Below are positions 53,858 through 62,919 of a stretch of DNA of 64,000 nucleotides, piece by piece (the first letter of the stretch is position 1; each line of letters begins with the position of its first letter). This DNA is from ZLKRG44 sp964555705. GTDB taxonomy: Bacteria > Planctomycetota > Phycisphaerae > Phycisphaerales > SM1A02. A program made the translations under genes and the position numbers. The stretch spans positions 62,001-126,000 of the forward strand of contig CAZKTN010000001.1 in NCBI GenBank assembly GCA_964555705.1. Direction: 5' to 3'. The notes below the pieces were generated by a model. It did not search any database. It was not told the DNA's origin and saw only the letters and a list, made by a program, of their open reading frames with translations.

Positions 53858-55740
53858 TCGTCAACGGCTGAGCCGTGCTCGGTGGTGCGTGCCGGCATGC
53901 CCGCATCCACGTGGTTGCGGTCTCCAGCTGACTGGCTCGTCACAAGACGCTGGTACGTCGAGCAGCGCGAGAGCAGCTCGCCGTGCTGGCCCGAGTCGAC
54001 GACACGTCCTCCATCCATGACGATGATCCGGTCGGCCGCGAGCATCGTGGAGAGCCGATGCGCCACCGTGATCACGGTGCACTGCCTGCTGATGGACGTC
54101 ACAGCGCGGCTGATCTGCTCCTCGCTCTCGCCATCGACCTGGCTGGTTGCCTCGTCGAGGATCAGGATCGACGGGTTGCGCAGCAGCGCGCGCGCGATCG
54201 CGAGCCTCTGGCGCTGCCCGCCCGAGAGCGACGCGCCCTGCTCGGACACCACGGTGTCGTACCCCTCAGGCAGGCGCGAGATGAAGTCGTGCGCGAGCGC
54301 GCGCGATGCGGCGGCCACCACATCGTCACGGGCGACCCCTCCCTTGCCGAGCGTGATGTTCTCGGCGATCGAGGCGCGAAGCACCATCGGCTCCTGAGTG
54401 ACGACCCCCATCTGCTCGCGCAGGCTCCGCACGTTGCACCCGCGAATGTCGGTGCCGTCGAGCGCGATCGTTCCCGAGTCCGGATCCGCGACGCGCGTGA
54501 GCAGCGCGAGCAGCGTGGTCTTGCCGCAGCCGTTCGGGCCGACGATCGCGACGCGCTCGCCGGCGCGGATCTCGAGCGAGAGCCCCGACACGGCCGGATG
54601 CTCGGCGCCTGGGTACGTGAAGGCGATGCCGTCGAAGGCGATCGAGGACCGCACCCGCGCGATGTCGGGCAGCCGCCGCGACTGCGCGCTCTCCTCCAGG
54701 TCGAGCGAGAAGAGCTCCATCAGCCTCTCGGCGGGCGCCTCAGCGGCCTGGATGTCGCTGATCATCGCCGTCACGGGCTTTAGCGAGCCCGACGCCACCG
54801 CAAGCGAGCCGAGCGCGAGCACGAAGTCGTCGAACGTGAGCTTGCCGTCGATGATCTCGCTCGCCGCCAGCAGCGCAAGCCCCATCACCACAACGAGCGC
54901 AAGCAGCTCGATGAGCGGCGACGCAAGCGCGCGCGCCATCCGCACACGCAACTCCTGGCGCACCACAGAGTCGTTGGACCGGTTGAACCGGCGCAGCATC
55001 ACGCGCTCCGCCGTCGCCGTCTTCACTGCACGCAGGCCCTGCAGCGACTCCGTCGTCACGCGGAGCAGCCCCTCCTGCTCCTTGAGGGATCCCTTGATGC
55101 CACCCCGGATCTGCTTGCCGAGCTTGCGCAGCACAATCGCCATCGCAGGACCAACGATGAGGCACACCACGCAGATCCGCCAGTCGAACCAGATCGCCGC
55201 GGCGAGCGCCGTGACTCCCTTCGTGAGCTGCGCGACGGCGCGGCCGGTGAGGATCGACAGGCCTCCCTGCAGCGCGGAGCAGTCGTTGATGATGCGCGTC
55301 GTGAACTCCGATGCCCCACGCCTGACGACGGAGAGCAGGGGCAGTCGTATGGCGTGGCGGAATGCCTCGAGCCGCACCTCGGCCACCAGCCGCGTGCACA
55401 GCGAGAGCGACAGGTACTGGTGCAGGAAGTTTGCCGTCGCACCGAAGATCGTGAGCGCGAAGAGGCCGCCGAGGACTACGGCCACTCCGGCCAGCCTGTC
55501 CTCCGGAATCATCTGCACGACCTCGGGCGAGATCGGGAGCCAGGGGTGCTCCGCAACCTTCGACTCCACCAGCGACCGTAGCGACGACGACTCTCCCAGG
55601 ATGAGCTGCAGGATTGGTCCGAGGCTCAGCAGGCCCGCCCCGAGCCCGCCTGCCGAGATGAACGCGAGGCCAAGCGCCGCAGCGCAGGCCAGCGGCCTCT
55701 TGAGAAGCCGCTTCGCGAAGATCCAGAAGGCTGACGACAT
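53779..55740 (-). CDS. ABC exporter, MsbA-like (fused membrane and ATPase domains)
   Basis: 653 residues, half-transporter. Six membrane helices occupy about 1-330. The ATPase domain has Walker A VGPNGCGKTT, signature SLSGGQRQRLAIARAL, Walker B ILILDEATSQVD and the His switch VAHRLST. It resembles lipid A/lipid or peptide exporters; substrate not deducible. The Ala/Gly/Val-rich tail overlaps the convergent coiled-coil gene. It starts 28 bases after aroA, in a groES-aroA-exporter run. Confidence 0.9.
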   Translation of the reverse strand: MSSAFWIFAKRLLKRPLACAAALGLAFISAGGLGAGLLSLGPILQLILGESSSLRSLVESKVAEHPWLPISPEVVQMIPEDRLAGVAVVLGGLFALTIFGATANFLHQYLSLSLCTRLVAEVRLEAFRHAIRLPLLSVVRRGASEFTTRIINDCSALQGGLSILTGRAVAQLTKGVTALAAAIWFDWRICVVCLIVGPAMAIVLRKLGKQIRGGIKGSLKEQEGLLRVTTESLQGLRAVKTATAERVMLRRFNRSNDSVVRQELRVRMARALASPLIELLALVVVMGLALLAASEIIDGKLTFDDFVLALGSLAVASGSLKPVTAMISDIQAAEAPAERLMELFSLDLEESAQSRRLPDIARVRSSIAFDGIAFTYPGAEHPAVSGLSLEIRAGERVAIVGPNGCGKTTLLALLTRVADPDSGTIALDGTDIRGCNVRSLREQMGVVTQEPMVLRASIAENITLGKGGVARDDVVAAASRALAHDFISRLPEGYDTVVSEQGASLSGGQRQRLAIARALLRNPSILILDEATSQVDGESEEQISRAVTSISRQCTVITVAHRLSTMLAADRIIVMDGGRVVDSGQHGELLSRCSTYQRLVTSQSAGDRNHVDAGMPARTTEHGSAVDDQGIVDAGVVGAVAGAAAGRGGVAGA

Positions 55741-55768
55741 GCGCGTGAGCCCAGTCTATCGGCGAACG

Positions 55769-57276
55769 TCAGGATCCCACGCCACAGAGGCCACTCAGGT
55801 CGCTCCAGAATCCCGGATAGCTCTTGCCGACGCAGCCGGGGTCCATCACCGAGACTCCNNNNNNNNNNNNNNNNNNNNNNNNNNNNNNNNNNNNNNNNNN
55901 NNNNNNNNNNNNNNNNNNNNNNNNNNNNNNNNNNNNNNNNNNNNNNNNNNNNNNNNNNTCCAGAATCCCGGATAGCTCTTGCCGACGCAGCCGGGGTCCA
56001 TCACCGAGACTCCGGGCCGCGCCACACCAAGCGCCGCGAAGCTCATCGCCACGCGATGGTCGCCGTGGGAGTCGACCGTCACGGGCCGCCCATGCATGCC
56101 CGAGGGGTCGACCGTGATCGTCGAGTCGGTCGTCGACACGGCGCATCCGAACTTGGCAAGCTCGGTGGCAAGCGCCGCAACACGGTTCGACTCCTTCACG
56201 CGAAGCGTCTCGAGTCCGCGGATCCTCGTGGTGCCCCGCGCAAGCGCAGAGATCGCGCACACGCTGAGCGCACCGTCAGGCCACCTGCTTCCGTCGAGGT
56301 CGATGCCTCGAAGCTGGTCAGTGCCCTCGATGCCGATGCCGCCGGGAACCGTGATCTCGCGGGCACCCATCGCAACGAGCGCGGCAATGCATGCGGTGTC
56401 CGGCTGCCGTGAGGTGCGGGGCAATCCGCGGATCGTCGCACGCGCATCTCGGATCGCGGCGGCGGCGGCAAGGAAGTACACCGCGCTGCTTGCGTCGGGC
56501 TCGACCGCCACGTCCGCCCCGGCAACCCGGTACGGATCGATGCGCACACGCGACAGGCGGCCGAGCGCATCGCGCTCCACAGACACGGGCACGCCGAACC
56601 TGCGCATCGTGTCGATCGTCAGCTCGACGTACGACGCGCTCGTGGGGGCATCTTGCATGACGAGATCGATGCCATGCTGCGTCCACGGCGCCATCAGCAG
56701 CAGCGCACTCAGGAACTGGCTCGACGCGGTGCGCGCGGCCACGACGGTCCCGCCCCGCACAATGCCTCCGCCGCCGACCTCGATCGGCAGGCGACCCTCG
56801 GCCTCGACGTACTGCACACGCGCACCTGCAGCGCGAAGGAGATCCACGCCTTCGGCGACCGGACGTTCGCGCAGCCGTGCGCTCCCGTCCACGAGCACGG
56901 GCGACTGCGACAGTGCGCCAACCGCAAGCATGAACCGCGCGGGCGCTCCACCGTCGCCGAGATGCACGCGGCATCCGCCTGCAGGTGACCCGCACGTGCC
57001 GCGCACAGACACGGAATCGCTCTCCCACGCTGCGCGCGCACCCGCCGCGCACAGCGCATCGAGGAACAGGTCGGGATCGCGTGCACGGAGCGGCCGCACA
57101 ATGCGCGATGTGCCGTCCGCGAGTGCGGCGAGCGCATACATGCGGTTCGTCTCGCTCTTGGATCCCGGGGGCACGACCTCGACCGCGAACGCGCGCCGGG
57201 CCGGCATCACCGGACAGGGATCAGGCAGCGATGAGGCGCAGGAATCGGTGCCGCGCGCGGCGGCTGGCTCGATCAT
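55769..57276 (-). CDS. aroA: 5-enolpyruvylshikimate-3-phosphate synthase (spans false gap)
   Basis: Sixth step of the shikimate pathway. After removing the artefactual 155 bases (gap plus one duplicated flank) the gene has 451 codons and stays in frame. Motifs: VVPPGSKSETNRMYALAAL with the catalytic Lys, TASSQFLSALLLMAP, LRVKESNRVAALATELAKFG, SHGDHRVAMSFAALG and the C-terminal DPGCVGKSYPGFW. The usual GNAGTAMR loop reads GDGGAPAR. The start overlaps the groES-like stop (ATGA). The protein ends SDLSGLCGVGS. Confidence 0.93.
55804..56013. repeat. Scaffold gap with duplicated 55-base flanks (inside aroA)
   Basis: 55804-55858 and 55959-56013 are identical 55-mers around 100 Ns (55859-55958). Collapsing them restores a continuous aroA reading frame, which shows the gap contains nothing. 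Confidence 0.95.
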
Positions 57277-57602
57277 GGCTGCGTGGCACGGCGGAACACC
57301 GCGACCACATCCTCGACGGGGACCACGAACAGCCTGTTCTCGCCCTCGAAGTCGACGGGAATGGCGTGCCGCGGGTTGAACAGCACGCGGTCGTACTGGG
57401 CCACCGGATAGTTCGAGTCGCTGGCCACCTGCGCACTGATGGCCACGATGCGTCCGGTCAGCGTCGGGATCTCCATCTTGTCAGGGAGGTGGATGCCGAC
57501 CTTGGTGACCTTCTTGTCCTCGTCCTTGCGGATGAGGACGCGCTTGCCCACAGGCTCGACGATCTCGAGCTTGCCGGTGCCGCTGTGAGCCGGGCGTGCC
57601 AT
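57273..57602 (-). CDS. GroES-like co-chaperonin
   Basis: 109 residues, chaperonin-10 fold: KLEIVEPVGKRVLIRKDEDK, KVTKVGIHLPDKMEIPTLTG then RIVAISAQV, and QYDRVLFN. It differs from classical GroES, which has a shorter mobile loop with GGI[VL]; here the loop reads TKVGIHLP. No groEL is adjacent. TATCAT on the minus strand lies 10 bases before the ATG. It overlaps aroA by 4 bases. Confidence 0.85.
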   Translation of the reverse strand: MARPAHSGTGKLEIVEPVGKRVLIRKDEDKKVTKVGIHLPDKMEIPTLTGRIVAISAQVASDSNYPVAQYDRVLFNPRHAIPVDFEGENRLFVVPVEDVVAVFRRATQP

Positions 57603-57654
57603 AAGGGGTCGGATGATAGCCCCGCGCGACACGCCCACGCTGTACAACACTGGC

Positions 57655-58173
57655 ATGCTCGAGAGCCTGAAGCGACTGGTGCGCGACATCCCCGACTTCC
57701 CCAAGCCCGGGATCGTCTTCAAGGACATCACTCCCCTGCTTGCGGATCGCTCGGCGCTTGCCCTTGCCGTCGAGTGCATGGCGCAGCCATGGCGCTCGTC
57801 TGGGGTGGATGTCGTGGTGGGTCCGGAGAGCCGCGGCTTCATCTTCGGGACCGCGCTTGCCACAGCCCTCAACGCAGGCTTCGTGCCGGTGCGCAAGCCA
57901 GGCAAGCTGCCCTCACGGACCAGATCGGTCACCTACGACCTCGAGTACGGCACCGACACCCTTCAGGTCCACGCTGATGCGGTGAGCCGCGGCACACGTG
58001 TGCTGCTCGTGGACGACCTGCTCGCGACGGGCGGGACCCTCGCCGCGAGCGCATCGCTCGTGCGCGACATGGGCGCCGAGTGCGTCGGCGCGAGCGTCTT
58101 CATCGAGCTGACCGGACTGTCAGGGCGCGAACGGCTCGTGCCCCTGCGCATCACGAGCGTGCTGACGTTCTGA
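57655..58173 (+). CDS. apt: Adenine phosphoribosyltransferase
   Basis: Salvages adenine with PRPP to AMP. 172 residues, usual length. RDIPDFPKPGIVFKDITPLL at the N-terminus is diagnostic of APT; GPESRGFIFG and the PRPP loop VLLVDDLLATGGTL follow. The start MLESLKRLV is chosen over an upstream ATG because TACAAC ends 6 bases before it. It diverges from the groES-like gene. Confidence 0.96.
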   Translation: MLESLKRLVRDIPDFPKPGIVFKDITPLLADRSALALAVECMAQPWRSSGVDVVVGPESRGFIFGTALATALNAGFVPVRKPGKLPSRTRSVTYDLEYGTDTLQVHADAVSRGTRVLLVDDLLATGGTLAASASLVRDMGAECVGASVFIELTGLSGRERLVPLRITSVLTF

Positions 58174-58242
58174 CTCTGGGGGCCTGGACGAGCGCAAGGG
58201 CCTCGCCTGCCGCCGCGCGGCGCCTGCGGGCGCCCGAGGCTC

Positions 58243-58380
58243 TCAATTCGTCGGCGCGGGGTTGCTCGCGGGCGGCTCGCAGAACACGGGCGTGCCCGCG
58301 GCAAACATCACCACCAGGAAGACCGCGACCACCGCGACGACAATGCCGACCAGCTTTCCAGTGTTGCTTCCGCGTGCCAT
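58243..58380 (-). CDS. Small single-pass membrane protein (45 residues)
   Basis: Short ORF: after MARGSNTGK comes a membrane helix (LVGIVVAVVAVFLVVMFAAG) and a short Pro-rich tail ending PAPTN. AAGGA is 5 bases before ATG 58380 (a second ATG sits at 58383), a good Shine-Dalgarno arrangement that supports real translation. It lies between apt (convergent) and hppD (divergent). Function unknown. Confidence 0.65.
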   Translation of the reverse strand: MARGSNTGKLVGIVVAVVAVFLVVMFAAGTPVFCEPPASNPAPTN

Positions 58381-58440
58381 CATGTTCCTTTCGAGGGCGC
58401 GAGCATACTGCCGGATGCGGAGTTTCCCTAGAATGGGCGC

Positions 58441-59643
58441 ATGTCGACCATTTCACCCGCCACCGCAGCGTCAGCCTCGAGCTCGACCGATCCGCTCGCC
58501 CTCATCGACGTCGATCACGTCCGCTTCTACGTGGGCAACGCCAAGCAGGCCGCGTTCTTCTACGCGAGCGCCTTCGGGTTCGAGGTGGCGCAGATCTCCG
58601 ACCTCACGACAGGCTCGCGGGAGAGCGCCTCGTACCTGCTGACGCAGGGCAACATCCGCATCCTGCTCGAGACGCCGCTCAACAAGAGCCACCCGGCGGC
58701 CGACGAGGTCCGCAGGTACGGCGACGGCGTGAAGGACATCGCGCTCACGGTCTTTGACGCGGAGAAGGCGTGGAAGCAGGCGATCGCCAACGGCGGCACG
58801 AGCGCCTACGAGCCGCGCACGATCAGCGACGCCAACGGCTCCGTCACAATGGCCGGCATCCAGTCCTACGGTCGCGCGGTGCACACCTTTGTGTCGCGCA
58901 CCGGCGCCTACGACCTTCCCAAGGTCAAGCAGGGTGCCATGTTCGCGCCTGGCTTCCGAGCCATGGGCCCCTTCGCGCTCAACGACTACAACCGGAAGAA
59001 CCCCTGCGGCCTCAAGTTCGTCGACCACTGCGTCGGCAACGTCGAGGAAGGCAAGATGAACTACTGGGTGGACTGGTACGAGAGCGTCATGGGCTTCAAG
59101 ATGTTCAAGCACTTCGACGACAAGGACATCGCCACCGAGTACTCGGCGCTGATGTCGAAGGTGATGGCCTCCGGCAACCACCTCATCAAGATGCCCATCA
59201 ACGAGCCCGCACAGGGCAAGAAGAAGAGCCAGATCCAGGAGTACCTCGAGTGGCACGACATGGCGCCAGGTGTGCAGCACCTTGCGCTGCGCACCGATGA
59301 CGAGCTTCACAGCGTCGCCGAGCTGCGCCGCCGTGGCGTCGACTTCCTGGCGATTCCTGATGCCTACTACGACAGCGTGTGGGCGCGCGTGGACAAGATG
59401 CTCACCGAGCACGGCCACCCCTCCGTCAAGGAGGACCACCAGAGGGTGCGGGACCTCGGCATCCTGGTCGATGCCGACGACGAGGGCTACCTCCTGCAGC
59501 TCTTCACCAGGCCGCTGCAGGACCGGCCGACGCTCTTCTTCGAGATCATCTGCCGCCGCGGGAGCCAGAGCTTCGGCAAGGGCAACTTCAAGGCGCTCTT
59601 CGAGTCGCTCGAGACGGAGCAGGCGCGCCGCGGCAACCTCTGA
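58441..59643 (+). CDS. hppD: 4-hydroxyphenylpyruvate dioxygenase
   Basis: Non-haem iron enzyme converting 4-hydroxyphenylpyruvate to homogentisate in tyrosine catabolism. 400 residues. The two vicinal oxygen chelate domains are present, with iron ligands His196 (VDHCVGN), His280 (VQHLALR) and Glu368 (FFEIICR). QGNIRILLETPL and GVDFLAIPDAYY are also typical. TAGAAT (58429-58434) ends 6 bases before the ATG, so the mRNA is probably leaderless. The next pathway enzyme, hmgA, lies 3.3 kb downstream on the same strand. Confidence 0.97.
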   Translation: MSTISPATAASASSSTDPLALIDVDHVRFYVGNAKQAAFFYASAFGFEVAQISDLTTGSRESASYLLTQGNIRILLETPLNKSHPAADEVRRYGDGVKDIALTVFDAEKAWKQAIANGGTSAYEPRTISDANGSVTMAGIQSYGRAVHTFVSRTGAYDLPKVKQGAMFAPGFRAMGPFALNDYNRKNPCGLKFVDHCVGNVEEGKMNYWVDWYESVMGFKMFKHFDDKDIATEYSALMSKVMASGNHLIKMPINEPAQGKKKSQIQEYLEWHDMAPGVQHLALRTDDELHSVAELRRRGVDFLAIPDAYYDSVWARVDKMLTEHGHPSVKEDHQRVRDLGILVDADDEGYLLQLFTRPLQDRPTLFFEIICRRGSQSFGKGNFKALFESLETEQARRGNL

Positions 59644-59667
59644 CGCCGCACGCGCCCGGTCCAACGC

Positions 59668-62217
59668 GTGACAGCCGAAGAGTCCCCAGATGCGACAGTG
59701 ACCCCTAAGCGCCGCAGCCGCGCGTGGGTGTGGATTGCGTCCGCGGCGATCCTGGTGCTTGCGCCTGCCGGATGGCTCGGGGCCGAGTATGCGCTCGACC
59801 TCGAGGAGATGGCCGGCATCCGCGCGCAGATCGACGGCGTCCGAGAGCTCATCGAGCGAACCGCAGGAGAACCCACGGACGCCGGAGAGGCATCCGCATG
59901 CGACCGCGCCGGCGAGCGGCTCTCCATGCTCGCGTCGCCGCCCTGGTGGCGCCATGTCGCGTTCTCCCTGCTTGAGGAGCAGCAGGCGGAGGCCGCCTCG
60001 CGGAGGCTCGCCGAGATGCGGCAGCGTGCAGCCGAGCGGCGCGCCAACCGTGCATGGTGGACCGAGCAGTCCGCGGCACTTGATGCGGCGCTTGCCGCCG
60101 AGGACCGCACCATCCCCGACCTGTTCGCGCTCCGCGACGGCGTGGAGTCGAGCCAGCCCCCGCACCCCAATGCGGGAGGGCTCGCGCCCGATGCGCGCTC
60201 GGCGGCGGTTGCACGGATTGACGCGGACGCGGCAGCGCTCACCGAGGCACAGGATCGCCTCCTGCGGGAGTTCGTGGCGACGGCGGATCGGGTGGCGCAG
60301 GCCACAGATGAGGCGGCTCTCGATGCCGCGCTCGCGACCGCTCCGGGTCCTGACGCACGGGACCTCAATCCCCCCGAGCTCGACGACGTGCGCGGACGGC
60401 TCAGCGCGCGTGCAGAGGCCATTCGTGCGGAGTTCGCGTTCCGACGGGCCCTCGAGGCATCAGTGGCGGGCGCACTGTCGAGAGCGCTCGCGCTCGAACC
60501 CGAGTCCTCCGGCGCCAGTGACGCCGCATCCATCGTCACATCGATCGAGGCCATCGCGGTGCCCGAAGGTCCGAGGTACGCGGGCCTCGCCGACGCGAAG
60601 GCGCAGGCGCTTGAAGCCGCACAGCGAAGAGTCGCGCTCCTCGAGGCCCGTGACCGCGACCGTGCCTGGCTCGACGAGGTCGCTGCAGCGGTTCCTGCGG
60701 CCAACTCGGCACGTGATGCGCAGGCGCTCCTTGACAGGCTCGCGGAGGATCCGCCGGGAGGATGCGGGCTCGAGTCGATCGCCCGGCGAACGCAGGAGAT
60801 CAGCGCGGCGCTCAAGTCGAAGCTGCAGGCGCGCCGCGACCGTTCGAGGGCCTGGAGGGAGGACCTCGCAGGCGCGGTCGACACGATGGTCGCCGCGCGC
60901 TCTCTGCAGGGCTACGCGGCATCGGCAGAACGGGTCGATGCGCTGCTCACGCTCGGTGCCAGCGACCCATCGTCGTCCGAGGACGCGCAGGCCGAGCGCG
61001 CAGCCCGCACCGCGCAGCGCGCCACGGCGATGCGGCTCGTGCGGCAGGAGCTCGCCCCAGTGGCGGCAGCCGTGAGCGCGCTCACGGATCCGCGGCAGCT
61101 TCCCCCTGACGTGGCTGCGGCGCTCGACCCCGCGTCGCCGCTTGCCTCCATCGAGGAGGCGAAGGAACCGATTGCCGAGATCCGGAGGAGGCTCGATGCC
61201 CGGCTCGCCGAGTACGAGGCTTTCGACGGCGCGATCGACCGCGCGCGCCGTGCCATGGACGGAGGCGACCTGTGCGCTGCGGCCGAGGCGCTGGCGGACG
61301 CATCGCCCCGCACTGCCGAGCAGGAGTGGATCCGCACTGACCTTCGCGGCGCGATCGGGGAGCTTGCCGTGGAGACCGTCGAGTCGCTCGTGCTCGGCGA
61401 GGGCTCGCTCGGGCCCGGCAGCATGAGCCGCCTCGAGCGGATTGTCCAGTGCGATGCGCTTGCCGAGTGCGCCCCGGATGCGTCACGCATGGCCCAGCGC
61501 GTGTGGGCGGATGTGCGGCTGGACGCGGACCGCATGCTGTGGGAGGACTGCCGGCGCACTGCGATTGCAGCGCTTGAGCGCCGGGATGCCGCGACCTACC
61601 TCGGTGCCCTCTCTCGCTACCTCGCGACCTCCGGCGCCATGCGCGATGCCGCAGACTCGGCGCGCGTGGCGTTCGCGGTGCCGGTCGCGAGCGTGATCGC
61701 CTCGGAGTTCCAGTGGGGCTCGGCGACGTGCCCGGCCATCGACGCGATCACCGACATCGCCGTGACGGTCGATGGCGACACCTGGTCGGGACCGATACCG
61801 ACAGGCTCACCCGCCAGGATCGTTCGCCTCTCGCACGAGTGGACTGTGCGGTCTGGCGCCGACACGGTGCTGGTGTCGGCGAGCGGCATCTCCCCTTGCG
61901 ACGAACCGCAGCCGTTCGCAGGTGTCGGGGAGATCGCACTCAATGACCGAAGGTTCGGCGCTGTCCTGAGAGTCCGTTGCCCGTCAGTCGGCTCCGGCGA
62001 GGGCTCCGGTGCGCACGACCTCGCGCTCAAGGTGACGCCGTCGGTGGAGTGGCTCGCCGCGCTCAGGCTGCCGGTGTGGCGCGTTGCGGATGAGCAGCCC
62101 GCTGGAGCGCAGGTCGCAAGCGATGAGCGGCAGGAAGTGCAGCCGGAGATGGCGCCGCGTCCGGAGTCGGAAGAGCCGCCCGTCAGCGAGCCCATGCCGG
62201 AAGAGGTGCCTCGATGA
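59668..62217 (+). CDS. Large helical membrane-anchored protein of unknown function
   Basis: 849 residues from GTG 59668. One N-terminal membrane helix (VWIASAAILVLAPAGWLGA) lies at about 20-39. Then come ~620 residues of Ala/Arg/Glu-rich helices, probably long coiled-coil bundles (EEQQAEAASRRLAEMRQRAA, EAAQRRVALLEARDRDRAWL), with WW and Trp-Leu-Asp landmarks. A C-terminal region of ~150 residues looks beta-rich (ITDIAVTVDGDTWSG, AGVGEIALNDRRFGAVLRV), then an acidic Pro/Glu tail. I do not recognise it. It starts 24 bases after hppD, so it may be cotranscribed, and its 3' end overlaps the convergent RluA gene by 35 bases. Confidence 0.65.
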   Translation: MTAEESPDATVTPKRRSRAWVWIASAAILVLAPAGWLGAEYALDLEEMAGIRAQIDGVRELIERTAGEPTDAGEASACDRAGERLSMLASPPWWRHVAFSLLEEQQAEAASRRLAEMRQRAAERRANRAWWTEQSAALDAALAAEDRTIPDLFALRDGVESSQPPHPNAGGLAPDARSAAVARIDADAAALTEAQDRLLREFVATADRVAQATDEAALDAALATAPGPDARDLNPPELDDVRGRLSARAEAIRAEFAFRRALEASVAGALSRALALEPESSGASDAASIVTSIEAIAVPEGPRYAGLADAKAQALEAAQRRVALLEARDRDRAWLDEVAAAVPAANSARDAQALLDRLAEDPPGGCGLESIARRTQEISAALKSKLQARRDRSRAWREDLAGAVDTMVAARSLQGYAASAERVDALLTLGASDPSSSEDAQAERAARTAQRATAMRLVRQELAPVAAAVSALTDPRQLPPDVAAALDPASPLASIEEAKEPIAEIRRRLDARLAEYEAFDGAIDRARRAMDGGDLCAAAEALADASPRTAEQEWIRTDLRGAIGELAVETVESLVLGEGSLGPGSMSRLERIVQCDALAECAPDASRMAQRVWADVRLDADRMLWEDCRRTAIAALERRDAATYLGALSRYLATSGAMRDAADSARVAFAVPVASVIASEFQWGSATCPAIDAITDIAVTVDGDTWSGPIPTGSPARIVRLSHEWTVRSGADTVLVSASGISPCDEPQPFAGVGEIALNDRRFGAVLRVRCPSVGSGEGSGAHDLALKVTPSVEWLAALRLPVWRVADEQPAGAQVASDERQEVQPEMAPRPESEEPPVSEPMPEEVPR

Positions 62218-62869
62218 GCACGCCGTCCACCTCAATCCGCGTGGCGTGAAGCGCCGGCCGGTCCGAGCCCCGCTCTGCGAGGCGAGGCCCGCCGTACAGG
62301 GCATCGCCCGCGAGGGGATGGCCAATCGCTGCGAAACCCGCACGGATCTGGTGCCTTCGCCCTGGGCCGACGAGCTCAACCTCGAGGAGGTCGAGCTGGA
62401 CCGAACCCGCGCCCGACGACACGCTGCCCACGATCCGCCAGCTGCACGTGCCGCGCGTTCGCGCATCGCCTTCGCGCGTCGCGGTGACCTTCGCGGACCC
62501 GCTGTAGCGGCTCCCGAAGTGCATCGTCCATTCGCCCTGCTCGCGGAGTCCTGTCAGCGCAAGCGCGGTGTACCACTTGCGCAGCGCATGCGACGATCCG
62601 CCGCCGAAGGCCTCACGCAGCGATCCGCGCGACTCCGGATCGGATGCTGCAAGCAGGCACCCGCCTGTCCACTTGTCGAGCCGGTGCACGAGACCGCACT
62701 CCTCAAGATGCGCACATGCAGGCTCGTGCCCGCGCAGCCACGACTGCACTGTGGGGCTCCCGTCGCTCTCGCGCGCATCGACGCTGTGCCATCCCTCGGG
62801 CTTGTCGATGCACATCCACCTCGAGCCCCGGTGAAGCACAGCGGGAGATGCGGCACCGGCGTCGGCCAT
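62183..62869 (-). CDS. RluA-family RNA pseudouridine synthase
   Basis: 228 residues. The catalytic motif is LVHRLDKWTGGCLLAA with the nucleophilic Asp; the usual HRLDxxTSG has Gly in place of Ser. Further RluA features are MCIDKPEGWHSVD, KWYTALALTG and GRRHQIRAGFAAIGHPLAGD. No S4 domain. It isomerises a uridine in rRNA or tRNA; the target base cannot be assigned. TACCGT on the minus strand lies 7 bases before the ATG MADAG. It diverges from hmgA. Confidence 0.9.
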   Translation of the reverse strand: MADAGAASPAVLHRGSRWMCIDKPEGWHSVDARESDGSPTVQSWLRGHEPACAHLEECGLVHRLDKWTGGCLLAASDPESRGSLREAFGGGSSHALRKWYTALALTGLREQGEWTMHFGSRYSGSAKVTATREGDARTRGTCSWRIVGSVSSGAGSVQLDLLEVELVGPGRRHQIRAGFAAIGHPLAGDALYGGPRLAERGSDRPALHATRIEVDGVLIEAPLPAWAR

Positions 62870-62919
62870 GCCGCCAACGGTAGCCGAGCGGACCGGGCGC
62901 AGGCGTACAATCCCAGCCC

